NCBI RefSeq assembly: GCF_949628215.1
Contig: NC_134288.1
Span: 2,232,001-2,296,000 of the forward strand
Direction of reading: 5' to 3'
Length of the DNA: 64,000 bases
DNA from: Phalacrocorax aristotelis
Taxonomy: Eukaryota > Chordata > Aves > Suliformes > Phalacrocoracidae
The position numbers and the translations under genes were made by a program. Positions 13,701 to 23,006 of this stretch are shown in pieces. The notes below the pieces were generated by a model, which searched no databases, was not told the DNA's origin, and saw nothing but the letters and a program-made list of their open reading frames with translations. Position 1 is the stretch's first letter; every line of letters begins with the position of its first letter.

Positions 13701-15718
13701 CTCCACTGGACATCCCCCCAGATTTGATGAGCCTCCATCCCCCTTTTGCAGCCTGCAGGAAGCCTGTGGCCCTGAAGGGCAGCGTTTACTGCTGCAAAGA
13801 AGATGTGGCTGAGCTCCTGTGGACATCAGCCACCATCCTGCCGAAGTCCTTGGAGCTCAAGCAGGACGAGCTGGAGGCCATGGGAGTCTGTGTAGAGATA
13901 CCCACTGCCTTGGTGGTGGCCAACCTGGAGCAGGTGTGCAGGGCAACATGCCAGACGCCTCACCAGGTGAATACACGGGTCAGAGTGCTCAAGAAAGTGT
14001 ACCAATTCTTACAGATCCATCTGAAGGAGGTAGATGCAGAGCACCTTGCTAAGTTGCCTGTGGTGCTGGCCAAGTCAGAGCACATGGCCATGCCGTGTCA
14101 AGTGGTGACATCACTCCCAGATGAGGCTGACTTTTACCCTTACCTCCTCACGCCTGACCCACGCGTGGCTGTCTATGGAGACCTCTTGAAACACCTTGGG
14201 GTGGTCCTGCTCCCCACACTAACTCACTACAGCCATGTCCTGGCCCAAGTCTACCAGGAGAGCCATGTGAGTGGGACCCTCAATACTACCCAGAAGAAGA
14301 CAGTCCTGCTGGCCACACAGCACTTCTTCCAGCTGCTGCGGGAGGCACAGGAGCCCCCCGATTTCTCCACTGTGACTGAGCTGTACTTGCTAAGCACTGC
14401 TGACTGCCTAGAGCCATCCCACAGGCTATACTTCAATGACTGCGTGTCCTCAAGTACCTTTAGGATCTTGGAGAAGACTTTTGTGTTTATCGCTGAACTG
14501 CCAGTGACCGGGTGTAATGCCTGGTGGCTGCTGCAAATGCTACCACAGCACCTGCGGCCACGGGCGCTTTCAGAGGTCACAGAGCAGCAGCTGGAGGAGG
14601 GCGGTCTGCAGCTATGTTGCTATGGTTCTCACTGCCCTGGGCAGAGGCGTCTGCAGACCCTCCTGGTATCACCATGGTTTAGGATGGGGCTGGAAGCCTT
14701 GCTCCGGTGGCAGAGTCACAGGGCTATGGCAAGAATGGAGGGGGATGGTGGCTTTGCAGTGGAGCAGCTGAAAGTGCAGTGCTGCAAGGACATCCGCACT
14801 GTGCTGATCCACCATGGTGCAAAGGTGGAGGGCAGCTCCCAGCCACGGGTCATCCATGTGAGCCTGTCTGATGGTGCCCAGCGACTCCTCTACATCCGGC
14901 ATGCAGATATGGTGCTGAACCGGCACCAGCTGAGGGTCGTGGAAACACTAGCGCAGGAGATCAATATCATCCTGGGTGGACAGCTGGAAGCACCCGCCTT
15001 GTCAGTGCTGCGTGAAATGCTGGTCTGCCAGGAGCCACAGGATGTGGTCTTTGTTCTGGAGGAGAATGACGTGGCACTGGTTGGTGCTGCACCAGAGTTG
15101 GAGCCGGAGCTGGAGAAGCAGCTGCAGGAGGAGGCTGTGGCAGAAAGGAAGCCATGGAAGGATTGGCACAGCCTGATGCCAGAGGCGAGTGGTGATGGGG
15201 ATCACAGGCTCGCAACCTTGTGGCAACCAGGGGCTGTCAAGCAGCCAAAGGTGTTGCAGGACCTCTGTGGCCAGTACAACACTGCAAGCGCCATGGAACC
15301 AACTCCATCCATCCCAGAAGCCCAGCGGTGGCTGCGACAGGCCGAGAATGACCTGCAGGCAGCTCACAATGACATCAGGCACTGCTGCCCCAACTGGGTC
15401 CTCTTCAAGGTGCATCAGGCTCTGGAGAAGGCGCTGGTGGCTGCTGTACTTTGCCATGGTGAGGCCTCTAAGGCCCCAGTGGGGCTGGTGGGGCTGGCCC
15501 AATGGCTGGAAGCAGTGGAGCCAAAGCTGAGAGGCCTGGCAAAGAAGGTGGAGTGGTTGCACGGCTGTGGCGTGGATGGCAAGGCCACACAGTACCCGAG
15601 TTACCACCCCTTCCCCATCACCCCCAAAGAGGCCTTTGACAGTGTGGGTGAGGAGGAGATACTGCAGCAGGTGCAAGGAGTGCTGGGGAGGCTGCAGGAC
15701 CACGTGGACAGAATGTGA
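1740..15718 (+). CDS. Sacsin-like giant protein, copy A (seven exons)
   Basis: Coding exons: 1740-1762, 2178-2265, 2463-2565, 2872-3018, 3389-4721, 4965-5053, 5688-15718. All introns have GT-AG ends and the exon lengths sum to 11,814 bases (3,937 residues plus stop) with consistent phases. The predicted product begins MALKQPKA. Three sacsin-repeat (HSP90-like Bergerat ATPase) modules are visible. Module 1 has ELVQNADDAGA at residue 38 and GRFGLGF at 107. Module 2 has EIVQNAEDAGA at 1301 and GRFGLGF at 1375. Module 3 has ELLQNADDAGA at 2266 and GKYGLGF at 2338. The N-box Glu and Asn are kept in all three. The last 135 residues or so (from about 3800) match the sacsin HEPN domain. Unlike vertebrate SACS there is no N-terminal ubiquitin-like domain and I find no HPD J-domain motif. 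By family it should be a cytoplasmic ATP-binding chaperone-like protein; the substrate is unknown. Confidence 0.9.
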
Positions 15719-15934
15719 GGACGTCCCCACAGAGGGGGCACTGGCAACTGGGCCATGGGACCACCATGGACCCACCATGGACCTGTCATGGACTCACCAC
15801 AGACAATTCCAGACTGCCCAGCCCTGCAGCAGGGCTGGACTAAGGTAGGAGGGATTTGGGGACGGATAGGGGGTCTAAGGCTGCTGAAAGTCACAGGGTG
15901 GCATGTGCTGTTGGCATGCCTTGAGAGCAGGGGA

Positions 15935-15953
15935 AATAAAGTACAATAATAAA
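15935..15953 (+). terminator. Two polyadenylation signals of the sacsin-like gene
   Basis: AATAAA hexamers at 15935-15940 and 15948-15953 lie about 220 bases after the stop codon and are followed by a T/G-rich stretch (tgttgcggtgctgg). They define a short 3' UTR. The same pair occurs in the second copy. Confidence 0.75.
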
Positions 15954-16066
15954 TGTTGCGGTGCTGGTAGAGCCTTCACTAACAGTGTGGTCAGGGGACA
16001 TGGAGAAGTGGTAGGTGACTTGGGGTGTGTGGAAGGTGAAGCTGGCAATGAAGGGGCTTAGAGGAT

Positions 16067-17131
16067 TGTGGTGGGTTGACTTTGGCTAGCCACCAGGTGC
16101 CTAGGAAGCCACTCTATCACTCCACCTCTTCAACAGGACACAGACACATAATGAAAATCTCATGGGACATGATAAGGACAGGGAGGTCACTCACCAATTG
16201 CTGTCACAGGCAAAACAGACTTGACTTGGGGAAATGAAATTAATTTATTGCCAGTTAAACAGAGTAGAGTAATGAGAAATAAGAATAAACCCAAAATACC
16301 TTCTCCCACCCCTCCTTTCTCCCTGGGCTCAACTTCACTCCTGACTCTTCTATCTCCTCTTCCCCGAGTGGTGCTGGGGGATGGGGAATGTGGGTTGGGG
16401 TCGGCTTGTAAGACTTTGTCTCTGCGCTCCTTCCTCCTCACACTGTTCCCCTGCCCCAGTGTGGGGACCCTCCCATGGGAGACAATTCTGCACTGATTTC
16501 TTCAACATGGGTCCTTCCCATGGGCTGCAGTTCTTCAAGAACTGCTCTGGCATAGGTCCTTTACTTGGGGTGCAGCCCTTCAGGAACAGACTGCTCCAGT
16601 GTGGGTCCCCCACAGGGCCACAGGTCCTGCCAGAAGACCTGCTCCTGCATGGACTCCTCTCCACAGGCCGCAGCCCCTGCCAGGAGCCTGCTCCAGTGTG
16701 GGCTCTCCATGGGCTGCATCTCCACCAGCTGCACTGTGTTCCACTGTGGTCCTCCATGGGCTACAGGGCAACAACCTACGTCACCATGGTCTTCACCATG
16801 GGCTGCAGGGGAATCTCTCCTCTGGCACCTGGAGCACCTCCTTCCTCTCCTTCTTCACTGACCTTTGTGTCTGCAGAGCTGTTTCTCTCTCATATTCTCC
16901 CTCCTCCCTCCCAGCTGCTGTTTCACAGTGGTTTTTATCCCTTCTTAAATATGTTATCACAGAGGCGCTACCAACACTGCTGATTGGGTCGGCTTTGGCC
17001 AGCAGCAGGTCCAGCTTGAAGCCAGCTGCAACTATCTCTGGCCGACATGGGGGCAGCTTCTGGTGTCTTCTCACAGAAGCAACCCCTGCAGCCCTGCCAC
17101 TACCAAAACTTTGCTACATAAACCCAATACA
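16067..17131 (-). mobile_element. Solo LTR of an avian endogenous retrovirus, unit A
   Basis: A 1,065-bp element runs from TGTATTGGG to CCCACCACA on the minus strand (TG...CA ends). It is flanked by an identical 5-bp duplication AGGAT at 16062-16066 and 17132-17136. On the minus strand it contains an AATAAA signal in its last third (around 16240). The sequence is of a type I recognise as a common bird LTR, but I cannot assign a family name with certainty. No internal retroviral sequence is attached, so it is a recombined solo LTR. It sits between the 3' ends of the two convergent genes. Confidence 0.85.
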
Positions 17132-17136
17132 AGGAT

Positions 17137-18393
17137 GATGTGGTGGTCTCAAGGGGAGCATAGGGGACTCAAGAGGGCACGACGAAGGTGAAGTAGCAAG
17201 ACGGGCTTGAAGTTTCAACAGGCTGGAGTCATTGCTGTAGGCCCAGAGGCCATCACCAAAGTCAAAGTTTGATTGTGTTGGTATGTTGAGGTGAAACAGC
17301 GTGATAGGGATCATGGGTCCAGGGGTTGCCAAACTGCCATGTCATCACCTCCAATTGTTGGGTGATCCCTGCCATGAGGTCAAAGGGCAATTCCTGGGGT
17401 GACCAGATCATCTAATTGGGCCAAGACTACACGATGACGATGCCATTGCTCAGTGCTGAAGGCTCACTGTCAGGTGCCCTGACTTTCGACCTTTGAAAAT
17501 AGAGGCTTATGTGCCTTCAAGGCTGGGAAGGCTGAGCATGTGGCTCCTGCCTCTCTTGTCTGTGGTCTCCCCTGTGGTGAAATAGGGTGGAAGAAGGGGC
17601 TGAGGCCAGATGTGACATCAGTGGGCAGGATGTCTGTGAGCTTCAGGAGACCATAGAAATGAGGGGTGGCTCCAATGAGGAAGATGCAGTGCTGCCACTC
17701 AGCAGGGCCCTCTGCCTCAGTGGCACAAGAACTCTATAAGCAGGACAGGCACCAAGGCTGTGGCTTCCAATGGAGGCTGGTGTGGGAGCATGGCAGCTGG
17801 GCTCCTCCATGGGACCCATCACAAGATTCCTCTGTGGGGCCCTGTGCCCTGGGCTCTAGGTTCTTCTGCCAGCTGGGTGGGAACCTTGAGGTTAGAGCAG
17901 GTTGAGGGTGCTTTGACCCCGCATGCATTTGTCCTCCCATGGGTATGAGGAAAGTGGGGGCTGAGGGAGTCCTGAACACCTGGGTCCTCCTCCAGCTTGC
18001 AGTGAGTAGGTTCCTTATGTCCTGGATGTTTGGCTGCTTCTGCCATTTGTGGACCAACTGTCCAGTGGAAAGAGAAGGGTAGGGTGAGTGCAAACCTGGA
18101 CACCTGTGTTTGTCAGCCATCTGTGGGAATAAAGTCCAGGAGTTCGAGCAGGGAGCATGAACTAATGCCTTGGTTGTCTGTGTTCTCCCCAGGGCTCTGG
18201 ATATCTGCATCTTCTTCTAGCTAATCAGCAAGCCACACCTCCCTCTGAGAAAGGCATACTCCAATTAGCATCTTAAGAGTAGTGGCTAATAGCGCATTTG
18301 AGAAGATCCTGAGGAGAAGCATGCAGTTATTATTATAGAAGTGTTGGAAAACCCCTCCTGTAGCGGAGAGGATGCCTGTGAGGGTACACTCAC
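17137..18393. other. Intergenic stretch, no gene recognised
   Basis: Moderately GC-rich sequence between the solo LTR and the last plausible exon of the Ig receptor. It may hold the 3' UTR of the minus-strand Ig gene, but I see no clear minus-strand AATAAA. A plus-strand AATAAA occurs near 18128. The minus-strand frame continuing from the last candidate Ig exon (18221-18393) includes a weakly hydrophobic stretch containing Arg and Lys. I cannot decide whether that is translated. Confidence 0.4.
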
Positions 18394-20274
18394 CTGAAAA
18401 TCCAGTTGCTGCTTTTCTTGGCTGCTGTCTGGGGCCAGCTCTTCCCCTCCCTCTCCCGTTGGTCCGGGTGTAATCTGCAGGGGAGGGGAAGGGACGGTCA
18501 GTGGGGGACCTTGGAGGAGCCGCCCGGAGCTGCCAGAGCAAAGGTGCAACAGGGGACCCGAGGGGACGGAAGAGGTATGCGTGGGGCTCCCAGGACAAGG
18601 GGACAAGCTGGGGAGCTCCTGGTCTAAAGAGGGATAAAGGGAAGTTCACAGGGAGCAAAGGTCTCCTGCCGGCTCTGCCTACTACATCCCTGCCCCGGGA
18701 CACCCCCTGCCCATGGCCGCTGATCCCCCAGAGCGGCACCAAGGACGGGGAAGGAGGAGAGGAACGTGGAGCTGGCCCTCACCTGCCGCTGCCAGCCAGA
18801 CAGTGCCACTGGGCTGCGACGAGATGTACAGCTTTCCCTGAGGCTGGTAGGTGTGGGCCCAGGTGTCCCCTTGCCCGCCCTCCGCCCCCCCCAGCTGGTA
18901 GCCTAGCAACCCTGGGTCTATAGGGTCTATAGGTCACCTGTAGGGTCTCTGGGGAGTTGGCAAGGCTCAAACACAGCTGAAGGAAGCTGTAGTCCTCTGC
19001 TTGGACCCCTACCACAGCGGCTTTCTTCCCCTACAACCTCTTTTCTAGTTCCCCCGGGATGTGGCAGGTGCCAGGGAGGAAGAGAAGAGTAGGATGTGGC
19101 TGGGGGGATGTCTCACCTCTCACCACCAAATCCAGGGTCTGGCTGGCAGCAGACCATTCAAGTTTGGCGAAACACTGGCAGCTGTAGCGGCCTTCCTTTT
19201 CTTTACTGACACGGGGGAGTTTGAAATTCTCTCGTTCCTCTGGGTTTAAGCGCACTGTGAAGTGGCCCTCCAGGTACAAGTAACAGGCAGCACTGGAGTG
19301 TTCAATGGTGCAACGGAAAGTCACGTAAGCTCCTGCAGCCACCTCAAGCCCGGGCAGGACAGAGAGGTCAGGTGTGGGGAGATGGAAATCTGTGGAGAGA
19401 GGAGAGGACATGAGAAGGTGTGCAGGCCTTTGACATGGTGCCAGGAACGTCAGGATCTCCATGACCCCACCACCTGGCTCAGGCAGAGGTGAAGGTGGTC
19501 CCCACCTCTCCAAGACCGGGAAGAGGGGAAAACCCTGCCCACCATGTGGACGGGGAAGCCAAGTAGCGACGTGCTTCCCAGTCTGCCCCTGTGGCGTCTG
19601 GCCCCACGCAAAGGGGTAACATCACATCCCTCACCTTGCACCATGACTTCCAGGGTTTCGCTGCGAGCCAGCACAGTGCCTCCATGTATGTAATGGCAGC
19701 TGTAGGCACCTGCGTCCTGGTGGGTGGCGTTAGAGATGGAGAACTCGGCCCTGCTGCCATGCAGCTCCAGGGTACGGATCTGGTAGCCGTCCTTGTACAG
19801 CACAAAGTTCCCACTGTCACGCTGGCAACTGCAGCAGATGTTGGTGGAGCCTCCCGGTGAGATCACCCCCGGTGGCCTCAGGAAGATGGAGATTTTGGGG
19901 GCATCTGCACAGGGAGAGAAATGCTGCCAGGCAGGCAGGCAGACAGACGGAGCCCCCAGTGCCGAGCTGCCCTACGGTGAGCCTGGAGCTGGCTCTGGGC
20001 CCCGTCTCCGCACAAGGGCAAGTCTCATTCTGTGGGGCTGGGGAAGAGCCCTGGGAGATGGGCGGCGCTCAGAGATGTGTCCAAACTCCCCTTCTGCCTC
20101 CTCGCGATACTCACCTGGCGTAGCCTTGCTCTGTGTCACCAGCCAAGCACCTGCAAGAGAAACAGCCATGTAACATCCCTGTGGAGTCTCCGGAAGCCTC
20201 ATGTCCCTCTCTGGGAGCCCACACAGCCTCTGGCGCTCACCGAGGGCTAGCATGTGGGTCACAGGCAGCATCAT
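18394..20274 (-). CDS. LRC-type Ig-superfamily receptor, copy A (two Ig domains)
   Basis: Read on the minus strand. Exon 1 is 20274-20241 (signal peptide, MMLPVTHMLALG). Exon 2 is 20150-20115, a 36-bp mini-exon completing the leader. Exon 3 is 19904-19635 (270 bp, Ig domain 1). Exon 4 is 19389-19117 (273 bp, Ig domain 2). All junctions are phase 1 with GT-AG introns, and the split leader with a 36-bp second exon is characteristic of KIR/LILR/CHIR-type genes. Domain 1 has the C-C pair ending GAYSCHY, the LYKDG motif and an N-glycosylation site (NAT). Domain 2 ends GRYSCQC. Downstream exons are uncertain. Candidates are 18996-18938 (starts EDYS) and 18474-18394 (starts DYTRTN, like the stem/membrane exon of Fc-alpha-receptor relatives, but with a Gly/Arg-rich continuation instead of a hydrophobic one). 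No convincing transmembrane segment or ITIM is seen, so the product may be secreted or the last exon may be unrecognised. Confidence 0.75.
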
Positions 20275-21685
20275 GCCCCTTTTGCTCCCCCTGTCCTCAG
20301 GTCAGTCAGGGCTTCTTCAGAGGAAGACGCTGGCCAGAGGCACCGAGCAGCTCTGTGGTTTCTTGTGGGTCCTGATACGCCCTCGTTGCCACAAGCCACC
20401 TTCCGTCCCACAGCTTGGCTTCTGCAGACACAGTTGCAGGGCTGCGTTGGTTGAACTGGAGCCAGAACGTCCCGGTTACCTGTCCAGGGCTGGGCACCCG
20501 CGATGACCTGGTCTTAGGATCCTGCGGACCTTAGGAGAGAAGCTATCAATCAGGGGCTGTTTGTTTCTCTTTCTCAGCTCCGGTCACTTGATAGGGAAAT
20601 GGCTTCCTCTCAGCCCTTGCGAAACAGGGTGATGTTCTGCAACTGGGGCGGGGAGAAGAGACAGCACAGGCCTCTGAATCTTGGTGAGAAAGCTCCAACA
20701 AGTGGCATCATAAAATAGCTGTTTTATTAATAAGACAGAATAAAAAGGGGACTAGAGATAGCAATTAAATCTTACATCCCTTTGGAGGCAGGGCACCCCA
20801 CTTTCCCACAGCACTGATGGACCCCGGATAGATTTTCCCGTAGCATGCTGCGCAAATCCCATCTGTGGAGGTGTGCCCAGCACCTGAAGGGGAGTAAGAT
20901 TTACTTGTGATCTATATTCCTATATTCTGTCCCATTAAAGCAGATATTTTATTACTCTGTTTGTTGTCAGACCTTTCTCACCAAGGTCCGGGAAGACCTC
21001 CGCACCAAGTCGTGCCCCCTCGTCATGCCCAGAAGCCTTGCATGGTGCCCCCCGCCACAGTGTGGACCAGGGGGTGGGTGGGGGAAAGGACACCATGTCC
21101 AGCCACAGGCTGTGTCTAGGCTGTGCTCATCCCCACGGCTGTGGGGCAGGTTTGGTGGCTCCACAGAGTGGAATTGGAGGGAAGTAACATGGCTTCCCTG
21201 TTGGCCCCCTCAGGGGCTGTTTCGTCCCACCTGGCCTGTGGTGTCTTTCGATGGAGGAGGGACAGCAATATCTTCTACCTGTAGGACTGGATCCACCCCA
21301 CAGGGCTGGCCCCATTCCTCATCCCTCCAGGCCTCCCAAGTCCTGTGCTGAGCAACAGCAAGGTCCTTACTCCAAATAACCGCTCGCTTCCACCACACCT
21401 GGAGCCTGGCCTCCAGGCTCCTCAGCTGCCAGCTAGTCTGGGTTGTCCAGTGGTGTGACAGAGCTCCCTTTGGCCATAACGAAGGGCTAATTAAACAGGG
21501 GAAGTTGCTTGCACGTTTGGGTGATGTGGGAGTGAGGAGAGCCGGGAAAGAATGGGTTGTGGCACTGGAGTTGTGTGGGACAAGTGGCAGCTTGTCCAGG
21601 GATCCCACACTGCTGAAGGCTGCAGCATCTGTAGCTCCCTGCCCTCCTGCCAGCTGCCGGCCAGCACATCCTGCCCTGCTCTGAC
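20275..21685. other. Upstream flank of the Ig gene, no gene recognised
   Basis: This 1.4-kb stretch lies between the Ig receptor start codon and the unit edge. An AT-rich patch at about 20710-20760 carries AATAAA-like hexamers on both strands (plus near 20738, minus near 20722), and another AT-rich patch lies at 20890-20965. They could end an unrecognised transcript. I see no open frame with family resemblance. The remainder is GC-rich and without clear structure. Confidence 0.4.
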
Positions 21686-22266
21686 TGCGCAATCTCTGTG
21701 CAGCTGGCCCCAGGAGGAACAAAACCGCAGGGCTCGGGGCTAGGCAGATGGTGTTTATATGACTGTAATCTAGTCCCACATTCCCCACCTGGACACATGT
21801 CCTGGTCCTACCTCACCCCAGAAACCCCTATGGATGGCCATAGGTCCAGCTCTGTGCCCAGCTTGAGTCTACAACATGGGTCCTTGCTGCCCCCGTACCT
21901 CACCAGTGCCTCTGTCCCTGACTGACCCTGGGCTCAGGGACTCTGCAGTACAGGGACAGCCCAAGTCCTTTGTTTACCAGTGCCTTTCTCAGTGCCCTCC
22001 AGGTCCTTGTACCCTCCTATTCCCTCTGTCCCCACATAGTTCTTGTGACTGGGGGATGTGCTCGGCTGCCTGTCCATGGGGACATACCGCATAGGGTCCA
22101 CCAGGCAGGGACATCCCTCTAAGAAGTGACCTTTTTTAAAGAGTCAGGTGGGCTCATGGCCACCCAGAGTCTCCTTTTGACCAGTGGCACGGGGAGCTGG
22201 AAGACACCTGCTAAGACTTCCTTATATGAATCCCACCATAGCCCTTCAACCAATGGCCATGTACCC

Positions 22267-22767
22267 CCCCACCCCACAGCAATCCCATCCGACAGACTTG
22301 TCCCAAAGTCCTCCCTACCCCATAGCTATGCCCCACATGTACCTATCACCCATATACATGCTCCACATCCTCCCTGCCCCACTTCCATGTCTCCATGTTC
22401 TCCCACTCCACTGCCATGTCCTCCATGCACCCACCATATAGCCGCATCCCAGTGTCTCCCTGACCCGTAGCAATTCTACCCCATAGCTATGTCTCTATGT
22501 CCCCACATGCCATAGTGATGTGGCCCTGCTCAGATCAATCCCACCCCACAGCTATGCCCCACGTAACTCCATCACCCCATAGCTGTATAGCCATGGTTCC
22601 CATGCCATTGCCATGGCCCCATGGCCACGTGCCCCATAGCCATATCCCCATGGACCTTGCCCCACTGCCATACCCTAGCGGATCTCATTCCACTGCCACG
22701 GTCTTGCGGGCCCTGCCCCATAGCCATAGACCTATGGCCCCTGCCCCATAGCCATGGCCCCGGGCCC
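22267..22767. repeat. Degenerate CCCCATAGCCAT minisatellite, second unit
   Basis: Same array as in the first unit at an offset of 21,267, with no visible change in copy number. The constant spacing across the array shows that it has not expanded or contracted since the duplication. Confidence 0.75.
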
Positions 22768-22826
22768 CACCTACCACCCATCGCTGTACCCTCCTGACCC
22801 TGAGCCTTCCACCCATCCCCCCCTCC

Positions 22827-23006
22827 CTTCCATGCTTCGGTTCTGGGTCTGGGGAAGAGCAACGAGCCCTGCGCGACTGAGAAACGAAACTACTCGGCCG
22901 GGGGGGGCGGGGCCAGGGCCGCGGAGCCGGGAGGACCCGGGCATCCCGGGGCATCTGGGGGCACCTCATCGGCGGGGACGCAGGCGGACCCTCTGCAGCC
23001 TCCGAA
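22827..23006 (+). promoter_or_regulatory. Promoter of sacsin-like copy B with IRF/ISRE-like element
   Basis: Identical by eye to the promoter segment of copy A. The GAAACGAAACT element is at 22881-22891 and the GC-box-like run follows it. Both copies therefore keep the same proximal control sequence. Confidence 0.5.

Larger units (their letters stand above)
419..21685 (+). repeat. Segmental duplication unit A (21,267 bp)
   Basis: This unit holds one sacsin-like gene (plus strand), one solo LTR and one LRC-type Ig receptor gene (minus strand). Every landmark recurs in unit B at a constant offset of 21,267 up to about 18660, and of 21,278 beyond it because of an 11-bp insertion in unit B. Reading both copies side by side I found only scattered single-base differences, so identity is well above 99%. 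Unit edges are placed from the point where the third copy stops at 42963. Confidence 0.92.

Noticed and set aside
15002-15778. 258-codon minus-strand frame opposite the end of the sacsin-like gene
   Set aside because: Antisense shadow of the HEPN-coding region (Leu/His/Gln-rich), without a credible start context or domain.
16381-17138. Open frames of 200 and 179 codons inside the solo LTR
   Set aside because: They lie wholly within the LTR and in antisense to it; LTRs of this type carry no genes.
18221-18393. Hydrophobic stretch with Arg and Lys as the missing transmembrane exon of the Ig receptor
   Set aside because: It is reached only by reading through a good donor site at 18394/18393, its hydrophobicity is interrupted, and it lacks the usual flanking pattern. 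Kept only as a remark.
20712-20760. AATAAA hexamers as the end of an extra gene
   Set aside because: They lie in a short AT-rich patch on both strands with no adjacent coding exon that I can support.
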